Assembly (NCBI RefSeq): GCF_028289625.1
Contig: NZ_JANQOM010000081.1
Coordinates: forward strand, 1 to 41,213
DNA: 41,213 nucleotides
Direction of reading: 5' to 3'
DNA from: Winogradskyella sp.
GTDB taxonomy: Bacteria > Bacteroidota > Bacteroidia > Flavobacteriales > Flavobacteriaceae
A program made the position numbers and the translations under genes. This document shows, piece by piece, positions 1 through 8,574 of the stretch (position 1 is its first letter; each line of letters opens with the position of its first letter). Under the pieces are notes generated by a model. That model was not told where the DNA came from, made no database searches, and saw nothing but the letters and a program-made list of their open reading frames with translations.

Positions 1-275
1 TGGTTAGACTCGGTAAAAATACTCACTAGCATATCTGGGTTTTCGGATTTGGTCATGCCCTTAGCCAGAAGTTCTGCTTCAATGGCTCTAAGGATTCTAC
101 GTTTATCTATATCGCTAATCTCAGCTTTATCAATTCCCGGCTTAAAGAAAGCAAAGGTTTTGTATTGGTCAAAATTTGCATCCTTATCATAATCGGCTGC
201 AACACGTACAGAACTACAAGACGATAGAAGGATGGCAAACACTAAAATCGGTGTAAATTTGAGTAATTTCTTCAT
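1..275 (-). CDS. DUF4136-type lipoprotein, C-terminus beyond window edge
   Basis: The reading frame begins at the CAT at 273-275 and runs off the left end, so about 91 codons are visible. The product starts MKKLLKFTPILVFAILLSSC, a signal peptide with a lipobox ending in Cys20, so a lipoprotein is expected. The mature part contains a YDKDANFDQYKTFAFFKPG stretch, the hallmark beginning of DUF4136 proteins (small periplasmic or outer-membrane lipoproteins of unknown function), followed by IDKRRILRAIEAELLAKGM. The gene lies only 10 bp downstream of hutU on the same strand and could be co-transcribed with it, but no functional link is evident. Family assignment rests on motif recall; the role is unknown. 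Confidence 0.8.
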   Translation of the reverse strand, partial: MKKLLKFTPILVFAILLSSCSSVRVAADYDKDANFDQYKTFAFFKPGIDKAEISDIDKRRILRAIEAELLAKGMTKSENPDMLVSIFTESN

Positions 276-285
276 ATCATTTTTT

Positions 286-2295
286 TTAAATTGTTTCTAA
301 TAAACTATCATCGACTTGATTGGGCAACGTAACTTTTAGGTTGGGTTCTGCTTGCATAGCACGTTTTATTGCAAAAATCGCACCTTCATTTCTAGCCCAA
401 CTTCGTCTTGAGATACCATTATTAACATCCCAAAATAACATCTGTTTTAATCGATTGGATGCTTCTTTAGTACCATCAAGAACCATGCCGAATCCACCAT
501 TTATAACCTCTCCCCATCCAACACCTCCTCCGTTATGAATACTCACCCAAGTAGCACCTCTAAAACTATCGCCAATAACATTGTGAATGGCCATATCTGC
601 TGTATAACGAGAGCCATCATAAATATTGCTGGTTTCTCGATAAGGAGAATCAGTCCCAGAAACGTCGTGATGATCTCTTCCCAGTATTACCTCATTAATG
701 TCACCTTTAGAAATTGCTTGATTGAATGCTTCGGCAATTTTCACTCGGCCTTCAGCATCAGCATATAAAATTCTTGCTTGTGACCCCACAACTAACTTAT
801 TGTCTTGGGCACCTTTTATCCATTGGATATTATCAGCCATTTGCTGCTGAATTTCTTTAGGCGAATTCTTCATAATCTCTTCCAAAACCTCACAAGCGAT
901 TTCATCTGTTCTGGCTAAGTCTTCAGGTTTTCCTGAAGCACAAACCCATCGGAAAGGGCCAAAACCATAGTCGAAACACATGGGTCCCATGATATCCTGT
1001 ACATAGCTAGGGTATCTGAATTCTCTTCCCAATTCCTGTTTATCTGACATGACATCTGCACCTGCACGTGAGGCTTCAAGCAGAAAAGCATTACCATAAT
1101 CAAAGAAATAGGTGCCTCTTGCTGTATGTTGGTTTATAGCTTTGGCATGACGTCTTAAACTCTCTTGCACTTTTTCTTTGAATTTTTCTGGGTCATTGGC
1201 CATTATTTCATTAGAGGCTTCAAAAGATAAGCCTACAGGATAATAACCGCCAGCCCAAGGGTTATGAAGCGAAGTTTGATCACTTCCTAAATCTATTTGA
1301 ATATTAGCTTCATCGAATTTTTCCCATACATCAACAACATTGCCTAAATAAGCAATAGAGACGGTTTCCTTTCTTGATTTTGCTTCTTTGACTCTTGCAA
1401 CAAGTTCATCTAAATCCGTGATTTTTTCGTCAATCCAGCCTTGGTCTAGTCGAACCTGAGTGATTTTAGGATTTACTTCAGCACAAACCGTAATACAGCC
1501 AGCAATATTACCAGCTTTTGGTTGAGCGCCAGACATACCTCCCAAGCCAGATGTAACGAAGAGATGTCCTTTTGGTGATTTGCCAATCTTTCTGAAGCCG
1601 TTTAAAACCGTTATCGTGGTGCCATGCACGATGCCTTGAGGGCCTATGTACATATAGCTTCCAGCTGTCATTTGACCGTATTGTGTGACTCCTAATGCAT
1701 TAAACTTTTCCCAGTCATCGGGTTTAGAATAATTTGGAATCATCATGCCATTCGTGACTACAACCCTTGGCGCTTCTTTATGCGAAGGAAATAAGCCCAT
1801 GGGATGTCCTGAATACATAACAAGCGTTTGCTCATTAGTCATCTCGGCGAGATATTTCATGGTTAATCTGTACTGTGCCCAATTGGAAAATACAGCTCCA
1901 TTTCCGCCATAAGTAATCAACTCTTGAGGATGTTGTGCTACGGCATAATCCAAATTATTTTGAATCATCAGCATAATCGCTGCGGCTTGTTTGGATTTTG
2001 CTGGATAATCATCAATCGATCTAGCGTACATTTTATAGTCTGGTCTAAATCGATACATGTAGATACGACCATAAGTATCTAGCTCTTTTTTAAACTCTTG
2101 CAATAAGACTTCATGATGTTTTTGATCAAAGTAGCGCAAGGCATTTTTAAGTGCTAGTTTTTCCTCTTCAGGCGATAGTATGGTCTTTCGTTTTGGGGCA
2201 TGATTTATACTTGGGTCATAAGGCTTTGGTTGGGGTAAAGCCTCAGGGATACCTTTCAAAATTTGATCTTTAAATGATAATTCCGTCAGTTGCAT
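286..2295 (-). CDS. hutU: Urocanate hydratase (urocanase), long animal-type form
   Basis: This enzyme converts urocanate to 4-imidazolone-5-propanoate in the second step of histidine degradation, using tightly bound NAD+ as an electrophile. The 669-residue product carries the conserved YGGNG at 129-133, the MYSGHPMGLFPS block at about 160-171, and the glycine-rich NAD-site loop TSGLGGMSGAQ at 248-258. Common bacterial HutU is about 550-560 residues. This one has the longer N-terminus and extra segments seen in vertebrate urocanase and in many Bacteroidota. Its ATG overlaps the stop of the upstream DUF5522 gene (TAATG), so translation is probably coupled. No other hut gene (hutH, hutI, hutG) lies in the window. 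The enzyme call is firm. Confidence 0.97.
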   Translation of the reverse strand: MQLTELSFKDQILKGIPEALPQPKPYDPSINHAPKRKTILSPEEEKLALKNALRYFDQKHHEVLLQEFKKELDTYGRIYMYRFRPDYKMYARSIDDYPAKSKQAAAIMLMIQNNLDYAVAQHPQELITYGGNGAVFSNWAQYRLTMKYLAEMTNEQTLVMYSGHPMGLFPSHKEAPRVVVTNGMMIPNYSKPDDWEKFNALGVTQYGQMTAGSYMYIGPQGIVHGTTITVLNGFRKIGKSPKGHLFVTSGLGGMSGAQPKAGNIAGCITVCAEVNPKITQVRLDQGWIDEKITDLDELVARVKEAKSRKETVSIAYLGNVVDVWEKFDEANIQIDLGSDQTSLHNPWAGGYYPVGLSFEASNEIMANDPEKFKEKVQESLRRHAKAINQHTARGTYFFDYGNAFLLEASRAGADVMSDKQELGREFRYPSYVQDIMGPMCFDYGFGPFRWVCASGKPEDLARTDEIACEVLEEIMKNSPKEIQQQMADNIQWIKGAQDNKLVVGSQARILYADAEGRVKIAEAFNQAISKGDINEVILGRDHHDVSGTDSPYRETSNIYDGSRYTADMAIHNVIGDSFRGATWVSIHNGGGVGWGEVINGGFGMVLDGTKEASNRLKQMLFWDVNNGISRRSWARNEGAIFAIKRAMQAEPNLKVTLPNQVDDSLLETI

Positions 2296-2456
2296 TACGA
2301 CTTTTTTAATTTATCCTTGCTAAAACCATATGGGCAATGCCTGCATCCGCTTTCGCAGCAATAGCCTCTTTTTAAATGATATTGTTCTGTAAAACAGCGA
2401 TAACCTTCAGGTGTTAAATAGTAATCACCTTCCTCTATTGGGACATACTTCTTCAT
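2295..2456 (-). CDS. DUF5522-like cysteine-rich mini-protein
   Basis: This is a 53-residue protein if translated from the ATG at 2454-2456. A longer frame to 2507 exists, but its first 17 residues do not look conserved, and the promoter box at 2463-2470 lies inside that extension. The protein has YYLTPEGYRCFTEQYHLKRG followed by a Cys-rich CCESGCRHCPYGF segment: four clustered Cys and one His that could bind a metal such as zinc or an Fe-S cluster. That arrangement recalls DUF5522 family members, which are small proteins of unknown function. The stop codon overlaps the hutU start by one base, indicating a two-gene transcript. Metal binding is inference from the Cys/His spacing. Confidence 0.8.
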   Translation of the reverse strand: MKKYVPIEEGDYYLTPEGYRCFTEQYHLKRGYCCESGCRHCPYGFSKDKLKKS

Positions 2457-2462
2457 GTTATA

Positions 2463-2470
2463 CAAAGATA
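2463..2470 (-). promoter_or_regulatory. Bacteroidota -7 promoter box ahead of the DUF5522-hutU pair
   Basis: On the minus strand the sequence reads TATCTTTG, an exact match to TAnnTTTG. Only six bases separate it from the ATG at 2456, so transcription should begin at or within a few bases of the start codon. I see no good TTG at the usual 19-21 bp upstream, so the -33 half is weak. Confidence 0.5.
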
Positions 2471-2572
2471 ACGTAAATTCGAGAAAAGATTTCTTGGAGT
2501 GAGTCAAGGTTACTTATGGACTGTTATATTCGTGAAAATGAGAATAGATTGATTTTTGAATTGAGGTTTATT

Positions 2573-2896
2573 ATGATATTGATTTCAAAATATATTGTGC
2601 CTAAAGGCTACTTAGGAGTGACCATTTTCCCTTTTATGTTTTTGAAGCATGAAAGTTTAAAATGGAATACGGTTTTAGTTAATCACGAAAAGATTCATTT
2701 AAAGCAACAGCTAGAATTATTCATTATTCCTTTTTTTGTTATTTATGGATTGGAGTTTTTATTCCGATTATTGCAATGCAGAAAATGGAGGTCAGCCTAT
2801 AGAAATATTTCTTTTGAACGCGAAGCTTATGGAAATGAGAAAGACCTTGCTTATTTGAAATCGAGGCCTTTTTGGAATTTCAGACATTATTTTTAA
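2573..2896 (+). CDS. Small membrane protein with HExxH motif
   Basis: I chose the ATG at 2573 (107 residues) over the upstream ATG at 2516, because the conserved-looking part starts MILISKYIVPKGYLG and the preceding 19 residues look like untranslated leader. The sequence shows a hydrophobic N-terminus, then NHEKIHLKQQ with a perfect HExxH, a membrane segment (about LFIIPFFVIYGLEFLFRLL), and FEREAYGNE near the end. HExxH followed about 45 residues later by a Glu-containing ExxA/Y helix is the pattern of very small gluzincin-like metallopeptidases, but no protease activity is established for this group. It is the first gene of a close-packed plus-strand run (5 bp to the next gene). Function is unknown. 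Confidence 0.75.
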   Translation: MILISKYIVPKGYLGVTIFPFMFLKHESLKWNTVLVNHEKIHLKQQLELFIIPFFVIYGLEFLFRLLQCRKWRSAYRNISFEREAYGNEKDLAYLKSRPFWNFRHYF

Positions 2897-2901
2897 AATA
2901 A

Positions 2902-3810
2902 ATGGAGGATTTAAAATTATCTAAAGTTCAAAATATACCTATTGAAAATGATAAGGGCGTCAGCCTTTATGTAAAGCGTGAGGATTTAATTCATCCGTTT
3001 ATCTCTGGAAATAAATACAGAAAACTTAAGTATAATCTTGAAGAAGCTAAGTATAAAGGGCAAAACACCCTTTTGACTTTTGGAGGAGCTTATTCTAACC
3101 ATATAGCTGCTACAGCTTATGCAGGGAAAATTTCTGGTTTCAAGACCATAGGTCTCATAAGAGGTAACGAATTGGAATCCGAAGTTGAAGTTAATCCAAC
3201 TTTGAAGTTTGCACATTCTAATGGTATGCAATTCAAGTTTATTTCTAGAGAAAGCTATAGACAAAAAGCTGAAGAGGAATTCTTGGATAAACTTAAATCA
3301 GAATTCGGAAGTTTTTATTTAATCCCAGAAGGAGGCACAAATGCATTGGCTGTAAAAGGTTGTGAGGAAATACTTCAAAAGAATGATTATAGGTTTGATT
3401 TTATTTGTTGCTGTGTAGGTACTGGTGGTACGATTTCTGGATTAATAAACACATCCGGAGGGAATCAAAAAATACTCGGTTTTCCAGCATTAAAAGATGA
3501 CTTTTTAAGACAAGATATTCGTAGATTTGCAACAAAGGAAAATTGGGATTTGATTAACGACTATCATTTTGGAGGTTATGGTAAAATAAAGCCAGAACTG
3601 GTAGCGTTTATCAATAGGTTTAAGAAAAATTACGACGTGCCTTTAGATCCTGTTTATACAGGCAAAATGATGTATGGCATTTTTGATTTGATGGCAAAAG
3701 ACTTTTTTCCGAAGCAATCAAAAATATTAGCGATCCATACAGGTGGATTACAGGGTATTGAAGGTATGAATTTAAAACTAAAGCAAAAGGGTTGGCTCCA
3801 AATAGAATGA
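2902..3810 (+). CDS. 1-aminocyclopropane-1-carboxylate deaminase / D-cysteine desulfhydrase family PLP enzyme
   Basis: This is a fold-type II PLP enzyme of 302 residues, related to the tryptophan synthase beta superfamily. The N-terminal KREDLIHPFISGNKYRKLKY segment holds the Schiff-base lysine, Lys38 in SGNK. A GGAYSNH motif follows at about 71-77, and the phosphate-binding glycine loop GTGGTISG lies at about 173-180. These features define the ACC deaminase/D-cysteine desulfhydrase group. The actual substrate (ACC, D-cysteine or another small amino acid) cannot be told from sequence by eye. The gene sits 5 bp after the HExxH membrane protein, and its TGA overlaps the next ATG (ATGA), so it is part of an operon. 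Confidence 0.9.
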   Translation: MEDLKLSKVQNIPIENDKGVSLYVKREDLIHPFISGNKYRKLKYNLEEAKYKGQNTLLTFGGAYSNHIAATAYAGKISGFKTIGLIRGNELESEVEVNPTLKFAHSNGMQFKFISRESYRQKAEEEFLDKLKSEFGSFYLIPEGGTNALAVKGCEEILQKNDYRFDFICCCVGTGGTISGLINTSGGNQKILGFPALKDDFLRQDIRRFATKENWDLINDYHFGGYGKIKPELVAFINRFKKNYDVPLDPVYTGKMMYGIFDLMAKDFFPKQSKILAIHTGGLQGIEGMNLKLKQKGWLQIE

Positions 3811-4610
3811 ATTTAAGAATTAAGCATATTGCGTTGATTTTACTGGTATTTGTTTTGGGTTGTGGTCCCAAAAAAGGCATCATAACAAAAGAAAAGGACC
3901 AAAAAAAAGAAACAGAAACGGAAAAGGTGATTAAAACAGAACCTTCTGATGATAAAGTCGAAAAAGAAGTGACAGTAAAAGCACCTTCATCAACAGATAA
4001 CTATATTGTCTTATATGCCGAAATTGCAAAACAACAAATGCGAAGTTCTAAGATACCTGCTAGTATTACCTTGGCACAAGGCATTTTAGAGTCGGGATCG
4101 GGAAAAGGTAGATTGGCCGTTGAGGCTAATAACCATTTTGGTATTAAATGCCATGGATGGAAGGGTGCCAAAATATATCATGATGATGATCGCTCTCAAG
4201 AATGTTTCAGAAAGTATAAGAAAGCAGAGTTATCTTATAAGGATCACTCTGAATTTTTGACAGGCAGAAGACGCTATGCGGATTTATTCAAATTAAAACC
4301 CAATGACTATAAAGGTTGGGCGAGAGGTTTGAAAAAAGCAGGTTACGCAACTGATAGAAAGTATCCGCAAAAACTTATAAGTCTCATTGAGCGGTACGAG
4401 CTTTATAAATACGATGAGGAAGTCCTAGGGAATAATGAAGTTGCAATAGTACGTGTTAATAGTGGCGTAATTAGGTATATCATTGAGAAAGGCGACACGC
4501 TATACTCATTAGCCAAGCGTTACAATACAACAGTTGAAGCGATTAAAGAATTAAATAACCTCAATTCTAATGACCTAGCCTTAGGTCAGGAAATAATGAT
4601 TCCAAACTAA
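3807..4610 (+). CDS. GH73 glucosaminidase lipoprotein with C-terminal LysM domain
   Basis: I chose the ATG at 3807, which overlaps the previous stop as ATGA, over an in-frame ATG at 3792. From there the protein (267 residues) opens with MNLRIKHIALILLVFVLGC, a clean lipoprotein signal with Cys19. A Lys/Glu-rich linker leads to a glucosaminidase domain at about 63-205. It has the catalytic-type Glu95 in TLAQGILESGSGKG and the NNHFGIKC and DHSEFL motifs of FlgJ/GH73 enzymes. A LysM repeat at about 220-266 (IEKGDTLYSLAKRYN) would bind peptidoglycan. The likely role is periplasmic cleavage of N-acetylglucosaminyl bonds during wall growth or division. The neighbour hemL starts 3 bp downstream. Confidence 0.93.
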   Translation: MNLRIKHIALILLVFVLGCGPKKGIITKEKDQKKETETEKVIKTEPSDDKVEKEVTVKAPSSTDNYIVLYAEIAKQQMRSSKIPASITLAQGILESGSGKGRLAVEANNHFGIKCHGWKGAKIYHDDDRSQECFRKYKKAELSYKDHSEFLTGRRRYADLFKLKPNDYKGWARGLKKAGYATDRKYPQKLISLIERYELYKYDEEVLGNNEVAIVRVNSGVIRYIIEKGDTLYSLAKRYNTTVEAIKELNNLNSNDLALGQEIMIPN

Positions 4611-4613
4611 TTT

Positions 4614-5900
4614 ATGTTATATCAAAGAAGTAGTGCTTTGTTTAAGGAAGCGCAGAAGGTGATACCAGGCGGTGTCAATTCACCAGTAAGAGCATTTAAA
4701 GCAGTAGGAGGGACTCCTCTTTTTGCTAAATCAGCTAAAGGTGCTTATGTCTATGATGAAGATGACAATCGATTCATTGATTATATCAACTCTTGGGGCC
4801 CAATGTTATTGGGTCATGCATTTCCACCTGTAGTTGAAGCGGTTGTTGAAAAAACAAGGAAAGGCACTTCGTTTGGAATGCCAACTGCTTTAGAGACAGA
4901 GATTGCGGAATTGGCTGTATCCATGGTGCCCAATATTGATAAGATTCGTTTCGTCAATTCTGGTACGGAGGCTTGTATGAGTGCCATTCGCTTAGCAAGG
5001 GGTTTTACTAAGAAGGATAAAATCATAAAATTTGCAGGCTGCTATCATGGCCATAGCGATTCTTTTTTAATCGCAGCAGGAAGTGGTGCCGTAACCTTTG
5101 GAACACCAAATAGTCCTGGTGTAACGCAAGGTACAGCTAAAGATACATTATTGGCTACATACAATGATATTGACAATGTAAAAGAACTTGTTTCAGCCAA
5201 TCCTAGTGAAATAGCGGCAATCATTATTGAGCCTGTTGCAGGAAATATGGGTTGTATCCCACCAGTTGAAGGATTTTTAGACGGTTTAAGAACACTTTGT
5301 GATACAAACAATATCCTTCTCATCTTCGATGAGGTAATGACAGGATTTAGATTAGCAAAAGGTGGAGTTCAGGAATTAAAAAACGTTAATGCAGATATTG
5401 TATGTTTCGGAAAAGTTGTTGGCGGTGGGTTACCTGTTGGTGCATTTGCGTCAAGAAATGAAATTATGAATCATCTGGCACCCTTAGGTCCTATTTATCA
5501 GGCTGGAACTTTGAGTGGAAATCCACTGGCTATGGCAGCTGGTCTGGCTATGTTGAAAGCTATAGATAACGATAAGGGACTAATGAACAGATTAGAAGAA
5601 AAGACGAAATATCTTCATAACGGTATTGCTGATGCTTTAAGTAAAAATAACATAACACATACTATCAATAGAATAGGCTCTATGATATCAGTTCATTTTG
5701 CAAAAGATGCCGTAGTGGATTTTGAAAGTGCTGCAAAAGGAAATAATGAAACGTTTAAAAAGTTTTTTCATGGCATGCTTACTAAAGGTGTCTATATTGC
5801 ACCCAGTGCTTTTGAATCATGGTTTGTTACAGACGCTTTAACGTATCAAGATTTAAATGAAACCATTGCTGCTGTTGAAGAAGTGGCAAAAGCGTTGTAA
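4614..5900 (+). CDS. hemL: Glutamate-1-semialdehyde 2,1-aminomutase
   Basis: This PLP-dependent enzyme moves the amino group of glutamate-1-semialdehyde to give 5-aminolevulinate, the committed precursor of haem and other tetrapyrroles in the C5 pathway. The 428-residue length is standard. It opens with [19 protein letters not shown], as in HemL proteins, and has the PLP-contacting NSGTEA at 115-120, YHGHSDS at 144-150, FDEVMTGFR at about 238-246 and the Schiff-base Lys267 in [15 protein letters not shown]. It is the last gene of the 2573-5900 run and is followed directly by a strong hairpin. No other hem genes are in the window. Confidence 0.98.
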   Translation: MLYQRSSALFKEAQKVIPGGVNSPVRAFKAVGGTPLFAKSAKGAYVYDEDDNRFIDYINSWGPMLLGHAFPPVVEAVVEKTRKGTSFGMPTALETEIAELAVSMVPNIDKIRFVNSGTEACMSAIRLARGFTKKDKIIKFAGCYHGHSDSFLIAAGSGAVTFGTPNSPGVTQGTAKDTLLATYNDIDNVKELVSANPSEIAAIIIEPVAGNMGCIPPVEGFLDGLRTLCDTNNILLIFDEVMTGFRLAKGGVQELKNVNADIVCFGKVVGGGLPVGAFASRNEIMNHLAPLGPIYQAGTLSGNPLAMAAGLAMLKAIDNDKGLMNRLEEKTKYLHNGIADALSKNNITHTINRIGSMISVHFAKDAVVDFESAAKGNNETFKKFFHGMLTKGVYIAPSAFESWFVTDALTYQDLNETIAAVEEVAKAL

Positions 5901-5902
5901 CA

Positions 5903-5936
5903 AAAAAAGCTCCGTTAATTACGAAGCTTTTCTGTT
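5903..5936. terminator. Bidirectional intrinsic terminator after hemL
   Basis: AAAAGCT (5905-5911) pairs with AGCTTTT (5925-5931), with an inner CGT/ACG pairing and T-runs on both strands. It separates the convergent hemL and the 5952-6284 gene. Confidence 0.75.
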
Positions 5937-5951
5937 TTAAGGTTGTATATG

Positions 5952-6284
5952 CTATTGTTGTTCTTTGATATAGGCTTTATAATTCTCAAATTGCTCCTCA
6001 TTTAAAACAGATTCCATTTTATCCATAAAGTTTTTTTTGAGCTTTTCAACAGCTTTGTCAGTCACAGTTTCAGAATTAACTAAACTCGCATGAGCTTTAC
6101 CATATGCTTTATAAACTTCATAAACTAAATCCATTTGGTTATCCTTAAGTTTTATAACCTTTCTAAGGGCTTCGGTTTGTCTAGCAGCTTCTTTATTAAT
6201 TTCAAGTTCACTTTGTGCACTCATAAATCCAGTTCCTAAGAATAAGGCAAAAACAAATAAGCAAAGTGTAATTATTTTTTTCAT
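5952..6284 (-). CDS. Small secreted helical protein, Spy/LTXXQ-like
   Basis: A 110-residue protein with a clear Sec signal peptide (KKIITLCLFVFALFLGTGFM, cleavage near SAQ at 24). The rest is predicted almost entirely helical and charged: three segments rich in Lys/Glu, ending LNEEQFENYKAYIKEQQ. The LxxEQ/F element near the C-terminus and the general layout resemble the LTXXQ/Spy periplasmic chaperone style, but the similarity is loose and I do not claim that activity. It is transcribed convergently with hemL and probably stands alone, with 73 bp to the next minus-strand gene. Confidence 0.7.
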   Translation of the reverse strand: MKKIITLCLFVFALFLGTGFMSAQSELEINKEAARQTEALRKVIKLKDNQMDLVYEVYKAYGKAHASLVNSETVTDKAVEKLKKNFMDKMESVLNEEQFENYKAYIKEQQ

Positions 6285-6357
6285 GGTGGATTGTTTAGTA
6301 ATTTCAGCTACTAAAATAGTAATTTTATTTAAAAAGTGAATTTTAAATTGTAAATCA

Positions 6358-7854
6358 CTATGATTTTATAAGTTTTAAGGTTGTCTGGTAAAGTGTTTTG
6401 CTTTCAACTTTATTTTTTAGCCAAGCATAAAAACTGATCACAAAGATGTCTTCTGATTTAGCGGACGTTTTTTCGAAAGTTGATTTTAGTTTTTTCGCAA
6501 AATCTTCATTTTTTACTAAATCGGGATGATTGTACAGTTGTTCAGAAAAGCTGAGAAATTTTAGGATTCTATCTTGATTAGTATCTTTCAAATAGGGCGT
6601 ATAGCTACGTTTAAAACTTTTTAATCTCGACTGTAGTAAGTCCTCATCTTTAATTTCTGCGTAAAGCAAAATCTCGGCAAGGTTTTTCTTAATCACCCAA
6701 TCAATACCGGCTTTTTCAATATAATATTTATCGGTATGATAAAATTTTGAAAGAACCGATTTTGCACTTGGAAAATCTTCTTGCTGAAAGTAAAACATTA
6801 GCAGCGATAAATGTAAGTCCAAAAGCGACTCAATATCATGATGTTTTTTCTTAATAATACCCTCAACTAGCATAATGGCTTTATCTTGCGACTCTGTATA
6901 ATTATAGTTAAGAGCCTCGACTAAAGTTTTCTTTAAAATAAATTCTTTGTGATAAATCCCTTTTTTTAAGGACATGAGTTCTTCCATTTCCCTGATATAT
7001 CGAAGTGATGCTTCAAATTTTTTATTTCTAAAAAGTGTGTTTGCAATAATGTAAACGATATGTATTTTATAGTATAACTGTTTGTTGGTGTCCTCTTTTT
7101 CTTTAAGTATGTTATAACTTTTAAGAACAAAACTTTCGATTTCAAAGTAATTCAGTTTAACCAAGGCGGAGATATTAACAATGGCCAAAATTTGATAAAG
7201 CGATTTAAAAGAAAGCGACTCATTGAGTTGAATATTGTAATCCGACAGAATTGACTCGAGTTCTTTTTCAAAATCTAATGCTTCACCTTTATAAACAAAA
7301 GTATTGAGTACTGCTTTTAGTTTTGCGTAGACGATATTCAATTGATCTTCTAATTGATGTTTTACACGATTTTCTTTTTGCTTTAATATGATGTCCTCTA
7401 GGTTAATTTTGGGATAGTTTGGCGCATATTGAATTTTAGTATGGTAAATTTCATTGAGAATAGGAAACAATAAATGCTCATCCGCGAGTTGTTCGGCCTT
7501 GTCCAGTATTTTATAGGCAATTTCATAGTTTTTTTGAAGCAAATAGGTCCTCGAAGCCAAGATGTATTTTATGATCTTCATATCAATCGAATTTTCGTCC
7601 TCTAAGTTTTTATTTGCAGTAAAGTCAATTAACGATTGAAAAAGACGTTTTCTTAAGGCATGGTATGCATTACAGTGATCAACCTTGTAGAGTTGCCTAC
7701 AAATAGATTTAGAATCTAAAGCAGGTATGGTCATAAGCTTGAACAGTTCTATATTCTTAGTGTCTTTGCGCTTGTTTTTTTGTTGTAGAAACGCAATAAA
7801 CTTTTGTTGATCTTCTGAGTTAAAGGTATCGATTATTGATTTTAATGCTATCAT
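6358..7854 (-). CDS. Hypothetical cytoplasmic alpha-helical (TPR-like) protein
   Basis: I do not recognise a named family. The 498 residues have no signal peptide or membrane segment. The sequence is Lys/Glu/Leu/Ile rich and looks like a continuous array of helix pairs, for example the repeated YEIAYKILDKAEQLADEH and ASLRYIREMEELMSLKKG stretches typical of degenerate TPR-type solenoids. The N-terminus (IDTFNSEDQQKFIAFLQQKNKR) suggests a short helical cap. A scaffold or protein-binding role is a guess from fold type. The 151-bp gap to the divergent yiaA gene is extremely AT-rich and probably holds both promoters. Confidence 0.65.
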   Translation of the reverse strand: MIALKSIIDTFNSEDQQKFIAFLQQKNKRKDTKNIELFKLMTIPALDSKSICRQLYKVDHCNAYHALRKRLFQSLIDFTANKNLEDENSIDMKIIKYILASRTYLLQKNYEIAYKILDKAEQLADEHLLFPILNEIYHTKIQYAPNYPKINLEDIILKQKENRVKHQLEDQLNIVYAKLKAVLNTFVYKGEALDFEKELESILSDYNIQLNESLSFKSLYQILAIVNISALVKLNYFEIESFVLKSYNILKEKEDTNKQLYYKIHIVYIIANTLFRNKKFEASLRYIREMEELMSLKKGIYHKEFILKKTLVEALNYNYTESQDKAIMLVEGIIKKKHHDIESLLDLHLSLLMFYFQQEDFPSAKSVLSKFYHTDKYYIEKAGIDWVIKKNLAEILLYAEIKDEDLLQSRLKSFKRSYTPYLKDTNQDRILKFLSFSEQLYNHPDLVKNEDFAKKLKSTFEKTSAKSEDIFVISFYAWLKNKVESKTLYQTTLKLIKS

Positions 7855-8005
7855 TTAATCGTCAGTTTTAAATTAAAAATATTAATAAATATAATATATA
7901 AATTAAAAAATAACATAAAAATATCGTCATTTAATTGAGATAATTGGTTTTTTTCAAAACGTATTTTGTTTCAATTTTGTCTCATAATCATTAAAGCAAA
8001 ACATT

Positions 8006-8491
8006 ATGAATTATCAAACAACAGTATCCATAAAGGATGAGGAAAAAGTAAAAACGAAAAAAAAGGAAAAGAAAGTTTACAACCAAAAACCAACACCTGC
8101 TTTTATTGGTGCTTCATGGACAGCTTTATTCATTGGAATGGTATCCTATTGTGTGGGACTATGGAATGCTTCTATGGAACTTAATGAGAAAGGCTATTAC
8201 TTCACTATTCTACTATTTGGATTATTCTCTGTTATATCGGTTCAGAAGGCAGTACGGGATAAGTTGGAAGACATACAGGTAACAGAAATGTATTATGGTA
8301 TCAGTTGGTTTACCACTGTCGCTGCAATTGTATTGTTGGTTATTGGTCTGTGGAATGCTGATTTAGAATTAAGCGAAAAGGGATTCTACGGTATGTCTTT
8401 TACCTTGAGTCTTTTCGCCGCTATTGCCGTGCAGAAAAATACTAGGGATGTCGCCTATATTGACAAGGAAGTTGAAGCTAAACAAGACTAA
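8006..8491 (+). CDS. yiaA: YiaA/YiaB-type inner membrane protein
   Basis: A 161-residue membrane protein made of two copies of the YiaA/YiaB two-helix domain. Copy 1 (about 31-88) reads AFIGASWTALFIGMVSYCVGL then LWNASMELNEKGYYF and SVQKAVRD. Copy 2 (about 95-152) reads SWFTTVAAIVLLVIGLWNAD then LELSEKGFYG and AVQKNTRD. The duplicated GLWNA...L.EKG.Y and VQK..RD elements make four membrane helices in total. The first 30 residues are a very basic cytoplasmic tail (KVKTKKKEKKVYNQK). The biochemical role of YiaA is not established. The gene is monocistronic: it is flanked by the divergent AT-rich region and by a terminator at 8525-8560. Confidence 0.9.
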   Translation: MNYQTTVSIKDEEKVKTKKKEKKVYNQKPTPAFIGASWTALFIGMVSYCVGLWNASMELNEKGYYFTILLFGLFSVISVQKAVRDKLEDIQVTEMYYGISWFTTVAAIVLLVIGLWNADLELSEKGFYGMSFTLSLFAAIAVQKNTRDVAYIDKEVEAKQD

Positions 8492-8524
8492 AGTTAGTTT
8501 TGATGATTGGTTAGTTAGTAACCC

Positions 8525-8560
8525 AAAACCTCGCAGATTGGTTTAGAGCTGCGAGGTTTT
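8525..8560 (+). terminator. Intrinsic terminator after yiaA
   Basis: A perfect 12-bp stem, AAAACCTCGCAG (8525-8536) with CTGCGAGGTTTT (8549-8560), around a 12-nt loop and ending in T4. Confidence 0.85.
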
Positions 8561-8574
8561 AAACTTCACTTGTC

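Noticed and set aside
2516..2572. Extended N-terminus of the HExxH membrane protein
   Set aside because: The 19 added residues look unlike the conserved protein and overlap the divergent promoter region; the ATG at 2573 fits better.
5045..5323. Antisense open frames over hemL, hutU, the metzincin, SusC and other genes
   Set aside because: They lack recognisable domains and lie entirely opposite well-supported genes; they are shadows.
7855..8005. AT-rich divergent region examined for an origin or repeat array
   Set aside because: It has TCATTTAAT twice but no iterated DnaA-type boxes or regular repeats; it looks like an ordinary divergent promoter region.
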